64,000 nt of DNA from Parelaphostrongylus tenuis. Its lineage: Eukaryota > Nematoda > Chromadorea > Rhabditida > Metastrongylidae. Below the pieces are notes generated by a model. That model saw only the letters and a program-made list of their open reading frames with translations. It did no database searches and was not told where the DNA came from. A program made the position numbers and the translations under genes. Location of the stretch: NCBI GenBank assembly GCA_019055375.1, contig JAHQIW010000099.1, positions 1 through 64,000 of the forward strand, given 5' to 3'. This document shows, one piece after another, positions 32,101 through 40,784 of the stretch (position 1 is its first letter; the number at the start of each line of letters is the position of its first letter).

Positions 32101-33566
32101 GAATGCTTTGTAATCATATGGTACAGTAATAGGTTGGGGAAAAAGTTCTAATAAAATGCTTATAACCTTTTTGAGTGTCGGCCATTTTTTGTGTTTTTTG
32201 GTATCTATCTCGAGGGTAGTCTTGCTGAGGCGTTTTATAGGGCGTTGTTGTTGACTACCGGAGAGTTGGGAGGTGGAGCTCGGCTCCACGCGCGCCGCGA
32301 CGAGCATCACAACACTCGGCCCCCCCCCCCCCCCCCCCATTCTCTACGATTCATGCTTTGTAATTTTATTAGCTGAGGCTGATAGCGGAGTGGTTTTGAT
32401 GCCGTGCTCATGAGAATGACGCTTGTTCGACGATGCTTTGAAATCACCAAACGTCTATTCCTTTAGGGGTCACCAAACTGATACCAAACGGCTTTCCACA
32501 AATCAAATGGGAACGCTCAGGCCCAATCCCCCATAGTTCTAGAGGTAATCGATCCGATCAGCTAGTGATATTTCCAAGGAAGACGCTAGGCCTCAAAATC
32601 AACGAGAAACAAAGCAAATTCGAGGAATGCGAGATCCAAAAAAGATCTAGGGGATGGACTTATGGGATGTAAGATAAACAAATAAAAGGAGTTGTATCGG
32701 CCTCATAACTTATCACTATGGTAACCAAACTGGGTACATTCTTTTCACTTTCGCCTTTGTGAGCATTGCTTTCAATTGTTCGTTATGAAAAAGACTATCG
32801 CTGTGAAATCTGGAACGGCACTTCTCAGCTCATAAGTGTAAAAGGGACTAATGTGAAATATGAGGAGTGGTAAACGGTCATAGCTCCTAAGGCCATCTAG
32901 AGCCTTCTCAAGTTTTTTTTAAGTTTATTTCGTATTTTGCGAACCGGGGAATTGAACTGCACATCAAGGAATTACTTCGCCGAGTTTTCACTGCTTATTG
33001 ATTGCTAGATAAATATTTATTTTAACCACGATACTATCATCTCTATGCTTTGGGTGTTATAGAACAGAACATATTATTTTTGTATAAAGTTTCGAACACT
33101 CGTTGTCTTCCAATTAATTTAGGTTCTTGAAATCTGGAAGTACCACACCAAAAATCTTTCAGAATTTAGGATCGTTATTAGAAATCGGATGAGTTAACAA
33201 CTTTGGATTTTTCATTACGGTAGACTGAATGGATGGAGGAAGCATTTTGTTACAATATAGCCAATAGTGTAAAGTGCTGTGCAAAAACGTTTGCATCAGC
33301 CGGGAGTCGATCTTTATTAATATGACATAGATTACCTTGTATCGAGTTTTCCTCAGTTTCAGTTAGGAATGTAGATTTTTCCACCTCGAAATGTTAGTGT
33401 ATGTGAAGATGTGAAGTTTAGCTGTCACTTACTTTATGCACGTAACTTTCAGATTGTCAAAGTGGAACATTATCTTCCGATTGTGAAGACGTTAGGCACC
33501 GATATCGTTCAGATCTGCGAGCGTATCGATGCGCTACGAAATCGAATATCTGTATTAAAGCAGTAA
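20108..33566 (+). CDS. Small coiled-coil protein gene (3 exons, 83 aa), possible BLOC-1 subunit 4 relative
   Basis: Exons 20108-20169 (ATG at 20123), 20228-20318 and 33453-33566 join in phase to give an 83-residue protein ending in TAA. The ATG lies 15 bases after a 'ttcaagcag' acceptor, as expected for SL trans-splicing. The second exon may instead start at 20237, an in-frame alternative that shortens it by three residues. The protein is almost wholly helical: Leu/Ile heptads, few aromatics, and a C-terminus ICERIDALRNRISVLKQ. That end, with the Pro-containing helix before it, is reminiscent of the C-terminus of BLOC-1 subunit 4 (cappuccino), but the similarity is weak and other BLOC/BORC-type small coiled coils are possible. 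The 13.1 kb intron carries several transposons and a nested gene candidate. Confidence 0.65.
20228..20318 (+). CDS. Coiled-coil gene exon 2
   Basis: Acceptor 'catgtag' (or 'atcttttag' nine bases on, same frame), donor 'gtatgt'. Peptide ...TQHRILEKMIRPNEIFTM. The intron before it is only 58 bases. Confidence 0.65.
20541..20712. repeat. GC-rich palindromic foldback element, family F
   Basis: Ends 'ggatccttggcctc' and its near complement at 20699-20712. The inner arms at 20598-20623 and 20635-20661 pair closely (CTCTGCATCTC...CCCAGCGTGC). The whole 170 bases can fold into a single hairpin, typical of a MITE. Confidence 0.65.
20730..21780. other. Intronic, no supported gene
   Basis: A minus frame at 21226-21585 (119 codons) lacks splice context or recognisable motifs. 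The phrase 'tgataatctgataacatgataac' occurs twice (20980-21000 and 21266-21287), so a dispersed repeat is likely. Confidence 0.35.
21784..22000 (+). repeat. SINE-like repeat, family C, sense copy
   Basis: The tRNA-like head (GCGCAGTGGTCGAGTGGTTG) is the best preserved of the family. It is followed by a C-rich linker, 'tggaacgccatagccag' and 'ctcgcgattgcggga'. A longer plus frame over it is incidental. Confidence 0.6.
22500..22640 (-). repeat. tRNA-like SINE, family D, antisense copy
   Basis: On the minus strand CGCAGTGGCTAAAAGTGCTC and GGTTCGATCACGCGC are A- and B-box-like. A diverged sibling lies at 24000-24090. Confidence 0.4.
22868..23045 (+). repeat. SINE-like repeat, family C, second sense copy
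   Basis: Same order as 21784-22000: GGCGCCGTGGCTAAATGC head, C-rich linker, 'tggaacgccacagccag' and an A-rich tail. Confidence 0.6.
23226..23310 (+). repeat. tRNA-like SINE family B, diverged
   Basis: GCCGGTGGTTGGTGGTTAGT and GTGGGTTGATTCCCGCCCGAG resemble A and B boxes, and the 'aaagttttgtgc' tail matches the family. Confidence 0.45.
23320..24590. other. Intronic stretch with poly-C tract
   Basis: No supported exon. A C-rich tract (about 24161-24187) and a family D relic (24000-24090) are present. The rest is A/T-rich unique-looking sequence. Confidence 0.35.
24600..25150. mobile_element. Mariner-derived foldback element
   Basis: The left arm (24600-24960) carries a mariner end and the start of a transposase: the plus frame MELSWKEARFMHEWRVGEKY continues through a helix-turn-helix of the mariner N-terminal type for about 75 codons and then stops. 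The right arm (24970-25150) is an inverted copy of the first ~170 bases of the left arm. No DD(34)D catalytic domain is present, so it is non-autonomous. A longer sibling is at 57370-57978. Confidence 0.7.
25160..25720. other. Intronic, nothing recognised
   Basis: A/T-rich sequence between the mariner foldback and the nested gene candidate. 'agagacgaatgga' is shared with 36120, hinting at another dispersed repeat. Confidence 0.3.
25725..26078 (-). CDS. Possible small membrane protein (2 exons, nested gene)
   Basis: On the minus strand an ATG at 26078 opens 33 codons to 25980 (weak donor 'gtgtca'). They join in phase to an exon from 25853 (acceptor 'atcttttcag') that ends at TAA (25727-25725), about 75 residues. 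The second exon encodes a hydrophobic segment (WLTFNNIAFFTVVLSGVGL) that could span a membrane, then a basic tail (LLKKISKLA). A strong donor 'gtaagt' at 25728 overlaps the stop, so the gene may continue in an exon I could not find. It lies inside the 13 kb intron of the coiled-coil gene on the opposite strand. No family was recognised. Confidence 0.4.
26281..26405. repeat. AT-rich low-complexity tract with retrotransposon target site
   Basis: Alternating 'atat' and 'gtaatat' motifs. It ends with the ATATGTAATAT copy (26395-26405) that is repeated after the adjacent RTE element. Confidence 0.7.
26406..27584 (+). mobile_element. RTE-type non-LTR retrotransposon, 5'-truncated, recent
   Basis: Encodes most of a reverse transcriptase: LCLTFIDLKKA at the start, RRGVRQGDTI, the catalytic FADD (about 26754-26765), a thumb/connection region, GHVMRFNDNRWTRAV and a C-terminal WATLARDREKWKSCW. 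Two small frameshifts (near 26545 and 26840) and one stop break it, so it is a pseudogene of one ORF. It ends with 'aggtgatacaggtg' and is flanked by an 11-base target duplication ATATGTAATAT (26395-26405 and 27585-27595), the hallmark of target-primed reverse transcription. The endonuclease half is absent. Confidence 0.9.
27605..28300 (+). mobile_element. RTE-like retrotransposon fragment of a second lineage
   Basis: Frame-broken RT similarity starts at 'ATCGTGACTTTTGCC' (VTFANYEKAFGHVKTN) and passes through a VRQGDAISPKLF-like segment (27800-27830) and a weak, degraded FADD position near 27930. The YEKAF motif (instead of LKKAF) separates it from the neighbouring element. Stops throughout. 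Confidence 0.6.
28540..28600 (-). repeat. Ribozyme-like tail motif (PLE-type)
   Basis: On the minus strand: CACCGATGAAGCCAACAACA then CCGCCGAAACGTATGT. A plus copy, CACTGATGAACAGGGCAACA with CACCGAAATGTACC, is at 38303-38345. Both keep the CYGATGA...GCC-GAAA layout of hammerhead-like motifs associated with Penelope-like elements. Confidence 0.35.
28610..30280. other. Intronic, no supported gene
   Basis: A 36-base direct duplication occurs at 28872-28930 ('aaatataccgg..tccgcaaaa' twice). Otherwise A/T-rich with no exon that I can support. Confidence 0.35.
30285..31430 (-). mobile_element. Penelope-like element relic with internal perfect hairpin
   Basis: Minus-strand order: tail motif ('tgaagaaggcgaaccgcca'), GIY-YIG remnants, a segment matching 'cttgctcttttcaaac' in the PLE pair, then RT remnants (31220-31400). 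Stops and deletions throughout. A perfect 33-base inverted repeat interrupts it at 30764-30842. Confidence 0.65.
30764..30842. repeat. Perfect 33-bp hairpin
   Basis: Arms 30764-30796 and 30810-30842 are exact reverse complements (GTCTATCAAAGGAAGAGTGT...), with a 13-base loop. The right arm is collinear with the surrounding PLE relic; the left arm looks like a snap-back copy. Confidence 0.9.
31630..32060 (+). mobile_element. Penelope-like element GIY-YIG fragment
   Basis: Plus-strand remnants read like CMNIGAVCLIHCEAFGDKYI with EAGRQLCIRI, the Cys-containing GIY-YIG core of PLEs, followed by 'caagggacagg...agaaacatgat'. It faces the minus-strand relic at 30285-31430, giving another inverted PLE arrangement. 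Confidence 0.6.
32128..32340 (-). repeat. Mariner-like terminus next to family C SINE
   Basis: 'taggttggggaaaaagttct' at 32130-32150 resembles a mariner terminal repeat but no partner end was found. The family C SINE-like copy (about 32160-32340) follows, ending in a 17-base C run. Confidence 0.45.
32341..33250. other. Intronic, tRNA-like relic only
   Basis: A tRNA-like segment at 32376-32445 (GATAGCGGAGTGGTTTTGATGC...). Nothing else is recognised before the truncated family A element at 33255-33312. Confidence 0.3.
33255..33312 (-). repeat. Family A tRNA-like element, truncated
   Basis: 'agccaatagtgtaaagtgct' and 'gcaaaaacgtttgcatcagc' match one arm of the family A foldback and stop abruptly at 33312, shortly before the last coiled-coil gene exon. 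Confidence 0.55.
33453..33566 (+). CDS. Coiled-coil gene last exon
   Basis: Acceptor 'cgtaactttcag', phase 0, 37 codons plus TAA. IVKVEHYLPIVKTLGTDIV then a basic-hydrophobic helix. An AATAAA at about 33851 could serve for polyadenylation. Confidence 0.65.
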   Translation: MVKVEHYLPIVKTLGTDIVQICERIDALRNRISVLKQ

Positions 33567-33599
33567 TAGGGTAGTAACTGATTCTTGTTTATATGTGTT

Positions 33600-34775
33600 T
33601 TTCTTTCTGCTGGTTGTGTTTTCATGTTCAGACATCTGGAGAAATTTCTAGGATTTTGCTTAGTTTTGTTTCTGAATTACCTCATCATGTAAAGGCTCAG
33701 TACGCGGCAAATACAGTGTATTGTTCAGTAGCGCAATTTTTCTCAAGTGCTCATAGATTGTAAAGGAGAGAGTTTTTTTAAATATGAAGCACATATTCTG
33801 TCGATCCGCTTTCAGTGTCATTAATCATAAGTCTTCATCTGAGTCAGAAACGAATAAATTTCTACTATATACCATTTAAGCCTTAGGTACATGCAGTAGC
33901 AACTATATTACTATGACCACCAGCCTCGGTGTGAAGATTATATCTTTATAACATAAAGATGGATTTTTTCACCTCAATTGCCATCATCTACATTGCAGGA
34001 AGCCTGGCGTTTTATCCGTTTGATTCTTTTTTTCTCAAATCCACTGAGATTTTTGGAACTTCGTATCACTTGTCCGATATAAAATCTTAACCAGTCTTGC
34101 AGGTGCTAAGCGGCACTTTGTGCTATTTTGCCATCCGGTCCTGTGAAGGTCAATAGATATTATGATTTTCTACATTGTAATAAGTCGTAAATCGACTTTC
34201 AGTTAACCTCGACATGAATAAACAAAACAATCTCGCAAACTTTCTGGATAAACACCACTTTCAACAACTCATAATCTTTGTAATTTTCTTTGTTTTCAAA
34301 GCTTGCGCAAGGTTGGTATATTTTTTATAAATTAATGGGGTTATTTCGGCGAATTTGTCTTTCTCAGAGCCTAGGATTGCTGTAGCGTACCAGATCTAAG
34401 TGAGTCATTTTCCACTACATCCAGTGAAAAATCTGGTGCGGAGACCAGTTCAAAACTTTATCTGTTATATGAAAACCGTCGTTTAACTAATTATTATATA
34501 TGGGAAAGATCAATTGTCTGTTGTTACACATTATGAATAATGAACCTTATTCAAGCTATGAAATCATTTGAGATAGTTTCCACATCATTTGTAATGTTTC
34601 AAACATTCTCCCATTCTATTCGTTAATGGACTTTTGGAATCTATCCAAAAAGCCTTAAGAGTTTTCTGCGCTAACTTTTTTGACTTGTGCCCCAGGACTT
34701 CACCGTCACCTCAAAGTCGTTACCCTTATGCTTTTCTGTCATTTGTACCTTAACAAATAACTGTGCGACTTCTCG
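33600..34775. other. Intergenic, nothing recognised
   Basis: A/T-rich sequence after the coiled-coil gene. An AATAAA near 33851 is the only signal noted. Confidence 0.35.
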
Positions 34776-34779
34776 ACTT

Positions 34780-35800
34780 TTCATTCAGGAGTTCTTTTAC
34801 GCGGGCACAAAGTAGTCTACTATATCGCCAATGTAGTCATCACCATAATATGACTTGACATACATCATGACCGAGTACGTCTTACCTGAACTCATACAGT
34901 CTCCATCTCTAATGTGATAATATTACGCAATCCTCTGTCTTACATAGACGTTCGACGGGCGGTTACTAACCAATTGGCGACGTAATGTTATAAATGGAGT
35001 TTTTTGATTTTGATATAGTCTTTCGTATCCTAATTTTTGAACATCATTCAAGAGCGGCACTCATTTCGTTCGTAATGAGGAGCAGTTTTGAAGGTTTCAC
35101 CTAATTAGGGTTTAACATATCATTGTTTCCGTTAACGATCCTATCCCTATTTTCTGACCTGACCTCAGTGGCTGCTCTTTCGTATCCCACTGAGATGGCT
35201 ATTTGCGGTGTCAAGTTTAGTGACACCTTTCTCACTTCTTCCACGCAAACACTTGCAGTTGCTCAGTGCATGTTCACGAGTGATTTTTCTTGCGTGAGAG
35301 AAGAGACGAGAATGCACCATTAGGCTTTTATTTCTGATTTTGATTCCATTTTCGCTATGAATCCAATTTCGGAGAAACGTATTTGAACGTTTATGGAAGC
35401 CATTTCTCACACGAGGTTAATCTCGTGTAAATTCAATATACTTTGAGTGTTAATATAATAGTTTGAAATGTATGGCCATCTACTTAGAGAAGATGAACAA
35501 GCATCTATGTATCGACAGCAGAGCAATGGACGATGAAACAAGAAGTGGAGCTTTCACTTTGAACGTGAAAGCAGTGGCAGGTTTTAGCGTCGATCGTTAT
35601 CTCACTGCCAATCTTCTAAGCTGCGCACGATATCTTCGTGACCACCTGAAGATTGAAAAATGCAGGCACTCCCTCAAAGTAATCATGAATTATTGAATCG
35701 ACGAGCAATATAAGTTTATTTTCTCTTAATTTTCTGTCAGCAGCTTGAAAATGGCTTATATTGCGGCGTCATACGAGACGTTTGTGTTGAGCGCGTTAAC
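34780..35800 (-). mobile_element. Penelope-like element relic, RT and endonuclease
   Basis: On the minus strand, RT remnants (35460-35800, 35165-35450, matching 'aacactcaaagtatatt' in the PLE pair) are followed by connection and GIY-YIG remnants (34780-35110). All frames are broken. It is collinear with the intact layout at 42.5-43.9 kb. Confidence 0.65.
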
Positions 35801-36450
35801 AATAAGTGATCCATTAGGAGCATGCAGTTTGGCTGCGCACAATGTGGGCGCTAGAAAGAAATTTTGTTGTATAGGAGATGGGCTAATATTAACATTAACA
35901 GTCGCTATAGTATAGGACTTAGAATTCACGATATCCTATCCATCGACCTGCCTACACAAGTGATAACAAGGTTAGCATCTTTTTCGTGAACGATGGTTCA
36001 ACTTTCGGCAATTTCGCCTTCCTCAAACCGCTAATTTACTTATATGGAGAGAAGTCATTGCTGTGATTCCACACACTTATGGGTAAGTGAATATAATTAC
36101 AGTGTGTGACAGCTAGAGAGAGACGAATGGAAACTATACTGGAACGCGCTCTACCAATGAAGACAGATCGATCAAGTATCCAAGTAAGTGTTACAGCACA
36201 CCGGTGACTTCTTCGATATAGGCGGCTAGACGCTCACCTTCATATAATAGTCAGACAAAAGCTAATCTACTTCGGCTTTTCTCTTCATCAAAACGTTAAA
36301 AAGCAGTAAAAACATGGAATCCTGAGTATTATGTATCACAATGGGCTGTCAGCTTAATTGGGTTCTATAGAGCGATATTGCTTACCACTCCAAACCTGTT
36401 TTAGGTTGGTGGCTGGTAGCTATGATAGAGACATTGAAGATGAGTGGTAG
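35801..36450. other. Intergenic, nothing recognised
   Basis: No exon or repeat that I can name. 'agagagagacgaatgga' near 36115 recurs at 25665. Confidence 0.3.
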
Positions 36451-36454
36451 CGAA

Positions 36455-36545
36455 ACAGTGTCTCGGTGAAGTAGTACTATCACGCGCCCCCAGTATGGGC
36501 GAATTGCGAGTTCAACTCCCGTCTGAGGTCTAGTTTTTGCTCACC
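36455..36545 (+). repeat. tRNA-like SINE family B
   Basis: GTCTCGGTGAAGTAGTACTA, GCGAGTTCAACTCCCGTCTG and the 'tttttgctcaccacttaatt' tail follow the family B order. Confidence 0.5.
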
Positions 36546-36654
36546 ACTTAATTCTCCTGGATACATATGATAGTTAGGCACTCAAATTAATGTTTGCATT
36601 AGATTTTCACCGGTAGGAAATATTAGCTGGATAAATAGATATGATATGGTATAG

Positions 36655-36740
36655 CACGTTTAAGCTCTGAGGAAGGCAAACGACGAAACGTCAGCTAATG
36701 ATTTCAAAGAACTTATACTAACATCAAGCAAGCTTCAAAG
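36655..36740 (+). repeat. Penelope-like tail motif
   Basis: 'agctctgaggaaggcaaacg' then 'acgaaacgtcagct' matches the hammerhead-like 3' motif at the ends of the PLE copies. No coding PLE sequence is attached. Confidence 0.5.
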
Positions 36741-37243
36741 AGGATCGTTTGTAGGATTTTTTCATCATTCATGTCAAGGTTGAGAGAAGTCGGTTATTCT
36801 TTTCATAACGGTGCACAAAATTGTGATGTGAAGAAATTGTTCGGGCAACGTTTCAGCGCCTTTAGCTTTTCAAAGGCACGATGATCTGAGTCGATGGTCC
36901 ACACTAGTGTTGTCGTAATGTGGGTGTTTTCTATCGAGTCGAATTCAGTGGAGAGAGCAGTGCTCGACTAAAGTCCACGCACTCGGCATTGCATTTTCAC
37001 ACAGGATGGATGCTAAGCATTTGCCAATCTAATTTGAACCTTTTTAGTGGCAGTCTTTTGGGATGCTGCACATTATCTATATTTCTATTGTTGTTGATTG
37101 CTTTAAATCTAAGAATTCTTATGTTAATCATGAATTGTTGTGTTATTTGATAAATCAGGAGTGTTCTGCTTGTAAGTGAAAGAATTCGAATAGTACATTA
37201 GCATCTAGACCTTTGAATGGTCAGCATTATATTTGGTTCACAT

Positions 37244-37430
37244 TCAGTTAACGAATGCACCATCCAACATTTGAGAAATACTTTGTGCTCCGTTCTCTGT
37301 TTCTTCGAATTTATAATATTCACGATGCTTCACTACTAAATCGTCATTGTTAAACGCTTGTAAATTCAACTGGCTAATTACTGTAAGGATACAACCGAGA
37401 AGAAAGAACAAAGAGTTTTGAAACATCTTT
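37244..37430 (-). CDS. Possible small secreted protein exon
   Basis: On the minus strand an acceptor ('ggttacag') is followed after four bases by ATG (37426) and a 60-codon frame to a stop at 37244. The first ~24 residues form a plausible signal peptide (MFQNSLFFLLGCILTVIS then QLNLQA); the rest is hydrophilic with EYYKFEETENG. ATG immediately after an acceptor fits SL trans-splicing. A donor-like 'gttaac' at the end of the frame could continue it in an unseen exon. No family was recognised. A GA microsatellite lies just upstream. Confidence 0.4.
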
Positions 37431-37445
37431 CTGTAACCAGAGAGC

Positions 37446-37446
37446 A

Positions 37447-37479
<33 letters not shown>

Positions 37480-37491
37480 GAGGGGAGAGGT
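37446..37491. repeat. GA-rich microsatellite
   Basis: An interrupted (GA)n run of about 45 bases, upstream of the possible secreted-protein exon. Confidence 0.9.
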
Positions 37492-37756
37492 AAAGGAAGA
37501 AGGAAGCGTTTTGCTAAGTTTTGAACTTGCTAAGTTAATAATTTAATAGCAGTTTCAACGTCCACATTAATAGAATGTAGTTAGTAGAGTCTTTCTATTC
37601 ATTTCAAATTATCTCAATTTCACATCTTTGTCCAATAGACAACTATATTATACCTTTATTTCGAGTGCTTTATTAAGACCACGCTCAAATTTCAATAAAT
37701 CCTTTCATTATTATTTGAGCCAGCTAGTCATGTGGTCTGGTAAGGGCTCTTGTACA

Positions 37757-37799
37757 GCCCGATACACGTGTTTCGTCCTCACAGACTCGTCAGTCGGGC
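37757..37799 (-). ncRNA. Hammerhead ribozyme candidate, type I, minimal stem III
   Basis: All core elements are present on the minus strand: stem I GCCCGA (37799-37794) pairing with TCGGGC (37762-37757), the conserved CTGACGA (37793-37787), stem II GTC-TGTGAG-GAC (37786-37775), GAAA (37774-37771) and a loopless stem III ACAC/GTGT (37771-37764). Predicted cleavage is after A37763 (GUA triplet). Such tiny stem III hammerheads are known from Penelope-like elements and animal retrozymes and are thought to work best as dimers. Activity is untested. Confidence 0.7.
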
Positions 37800-38103
37800 G
37801 GAACCCGTCGTCTTTCGAAAGTCAGTTCTCTCGGAAGTTCTGCTCCCTTACAGAATGTCATCGAAGACGAACGTTTTACACTCTATGTCAAGCGAAATTT
37901 TCACCTAACACAGAGTGTTTGCGCACTCGATTGCTCTTTGGCTGGAATTTTTATCATATTATACCTTTATTTATTATAGACAAAAATATGTAGTATAGAT
38001 AATACCTTTCGTTTCGAGTGTTTTTTTTTAGGAACACGCACACAAATTCCAATATGCCTGATAATTAGTTTTTTAGCCATGCATGTGGTCTGTTATGAGC
38101 ACT

Positions 38104-38147
38104 TTTACAATACACGTGTTTTGGCCTTCACAGCCTCGTCAGTTGGG
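38104..38147 (-). ncRNA. Second hammerhead core, mutated
   Basis: CTGACGA, a GGC/GCC stem II and the ACACGTGTA stem III are kept on the minus strand, but the GAAA box reads AAAA and stem I is reduced to CAA/TTG. Probably inactive. Confidence 0.55.
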
Positions 38148-38302
38148 AAGGCTCTTCGTTTTTTATGTAGGGGATTGGGTTTCACCCCGAGAAAATTGGC
38201 TAATGTATATACTACATTTACTTAGACACAATATCACGTGCTATCACCATAAATAACGTCTCCCTATCCTTCTTGTAGAGTAGAGTTTAGTGCGGGTGTC
38301 GG

Positions 38303-38345
38303 CCACTGATGAACAGGGCAACAACACCGAAATGTACCTATGGCT
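38303..38345 (+). repeat. Hammerhead-like motif, second family
   Basis: CACTGATGA, then 'acagggcaacaacacc', then GAAATGTACC. It is the plus counterpart of the minus-strand motif at 28540-28600. Confidence 0.35.
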
Positions 38346-38479
38346 CTGATATTTTAATCCTCAAAAAAGCTCTGAACAATCTCTCAGATTACAGATACAC
38401 TATACCTGTTATTATTTTTTGAGCCATCTTTTGGGTTTCCTTATCATTATGAGGGGACAAATGAGAAACTGATCTCGTT

Positions 38480-39220
38480 GACTGGAGAGGAACTTTTTCT
38501 AGGAGTGTTGATAACCATTCGAAAGCTGAGACTTGAGCGTCGAGCCCCACGTCGCCGGTGTTTGTAAACGACTCTTTTTTACGTTACTACAGGATGAGGT
38601 TTCTTGGCTTCAGGGGCGCATATTTTTTGCCTGGCAGAGTTCTTTCTTTGGACATCAGTAATCACTCGATAGATTAATCGAATTTGATTCCGACGCTAGG
38701 CCTATATCCTAAAGACTGTTTTTCTGAAGACTTGCTTATTGTTTTTGTTTTTTTTTTTGTTTATTGTTTTTGTTTTTTTTTTCTAAAGACTGTTGAATGA
38801 CTCGATGACCATTGACTTTTGTGGCATATGAGCGCGTAGAGAAGTATTGCATCAGCAGTTCACGTGGACGCCTCATTCACACGCAGATGAATTAGCCAAG
38901 GTGGCCCTTGATCGCAGATGAAAATTCAACTTATATTACTCGCTGCGTTTCATAAACGATCTTTTCAATATTTAGCACAGCGTTGGAATCAAATTCGATT
39001 ACGCTATCAAATGATTACAAATAGTCCAAAGAATGAACTTTGTTCGGCGAGAAATATGCATGTCTGAGACATAGTTTTTGTGGAGGTTACAGCGTTATAA
39101 AAGAGTATTTTCGAAAAACAAACAAAGTGCGGCTGTAACCTCAAGTCTCAGCTTTCGAATGGTTATTAACACCCCTATGAGAAGCTTCTCTACAGCGAAT
39201 CATGTCGGTTTTTTAACTTT
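38480..39220. repeat. Family E2 repeats in inverted arrangement
   Basis: 'aaccattcgaaagctgagact' (38509-38530) and its near complement 'agtctcagctttcgaatggt' (39143-39162) bracket the segment. The inner sequence includes a T-rich direct duplication at 38740-38800 ('ttattgtttttgttttttttt' twice). Confidence 0.45.
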
Positions 39221-39229
39221 CTCTCAAAT

Positions 39230-40780
39230 TAGGTAAGAATCCTTCTCTTTTTTAGTTAATTTATAAGTTGGCACTATCTCATTATTAGCCCGGGAATAAT
39301 CCTAAAATGAAAAAAATAATAAAAACTAAAAACTAATCTTTATTGTTCATGTTTATGTTTATGTTCATGTATTCATGTTTACATGAAGTTCACTCTACTT
39401 TATGCCAACAAAGTTAATTAGTTACGTAGGATGAAGCTGAAATCTTCCGAGTATTTCTTATATTTGCATTCGATAAACTTGACGAATTTAGTTGAGGAAT
39501 AGTTTATTGTTGTAGAAATGTTATTTCCTCAATGCATGGAATTCATTTTCTCGCGTGGTTATTGAATTTCTAGCGCAAATGTGCGACATCGTAAGTCTCT
39601 TGCGTTGATATGTTCTTTGAGGTGAAGTCTTTGAATGATCACTGACTGTATTGCTTATATCCAAATTCTTTGATTTCTTTGTAATCGTTGTAAAGACAGT
39701 TTTAGTTATTAACTAGTTTAACACTCAATATTGAATCTCTAATAAAATATTAGTGTTCTTTTAGGGTTAAACGCCTCTTATTTGGTATTATTTTCTGCAA
39801 ATTGGTTAATTGAACTTTTTGGAAAAACCATCTAAAAACTTTTCAGTTTCGCAGTTCATACTTGAGATACACGTAATACTCAGAATTGACTTCCTGGTTC
39901 TCTTGATTTATATATCTTGATTTCAATACTCCTGATTTTCATGCAATTCAGAAATTATGCCCTTTAGTTTACAGGTCTCAAATCTTCTTTCAGGAGACTT
40001 GCTCTTCTGCAACCGTCATCCATGCGAGTGGTTTCGCTTTGTGTGCACATGGTCTCAGCTTAAGAATTTGCCATTCTTGATATTTTCTCATTGACGTATT
40101 GAATAATGATCGGTATCGGTTTCCCGTGGAGTTCCAAGATAACTATCTCTACTAAAAGCAGGCATCGCCTTTTGTGGATAGGAGGTACAACTGCTACCTT
40201 AATACTGCTATCTTTAAAAAAAAATCGGTAATTCCTATGGTGACAGCGAATCTGCGACAGGTCGACCCAGCTCTCGAAAAAGTTGAAATAAATCAAACTC
40301 TAATTATTGCTTCAAATCTTAGTAATCCATGAGTCAATTTGTATGCTATTTAATAAATTTTAAACCTGCTCTAGTCAAGTCTACATATCTTTGAAGATTC
40401 TCTCTGCTGCTTTAAATTCACTTTTGCTTCCAATGTATTGAGTTGTTCACGTATTGGGGAAGTAGGTACAGTAGTAGTGGTCTCCCTTATTACGTAGACG
40501 GTTCAATCCATCCATTGACTGGCTCTATTAAATCCGAGCCCATTAAACCTCTCATGCTTTTGTGGTTAGGGAAATCGGTACCAGATTTTTTTGGAACGAG
40601 CTCGATACCTGCAATATACGCTACCTAACACGTCTATTCCTGGTCCGCACAGCATCAACTTGATCATCTTACAATGGCATCCGTGACAAAGTCGAGAAAC
40701 TCTTTAAGCAACAGCCGAGCGAACACGCAAAATGTTCGAAGATTATATATATATAATAAAACATATATATATATATATAA
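39230..40780. other. Intergenic, no supported gene
   Basis: A/T-rich. A minus frame at 40060-40296 shares a short GIPIP/GKPIP-type segment with 56765-56830 and is treated as a dispersed repeat. A short TA-rich microsatellite (40746-40782) precedes the PLE pair. Confidence 0.35.
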
Positions 40781-40784
40781 TCCC

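Larger units (their letters stand above)
37635..38155 (-). mobile_element. Tandem hammerhead-bearing repeat (retrozyme or PLE-terminal-repeat type)
   Basis: Read on the minus strand, a ribozyme-like core near 38140 is followed by about 348 bases to a second core at 37799-37757, after which the same downstream arm repeats to about 37635 ('agaccacatg', 'cactcgaaa..aaaggta'). There is one complete monomer plus a partial one in head-to-tail order. No long frame exists, so it is non-coding and non-autonomous. Cleavage-to-cleavage distance (38110 to 37762) gives the monomer length. Related degenerate copies are at 10460-10920. Confidence 0.65.
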
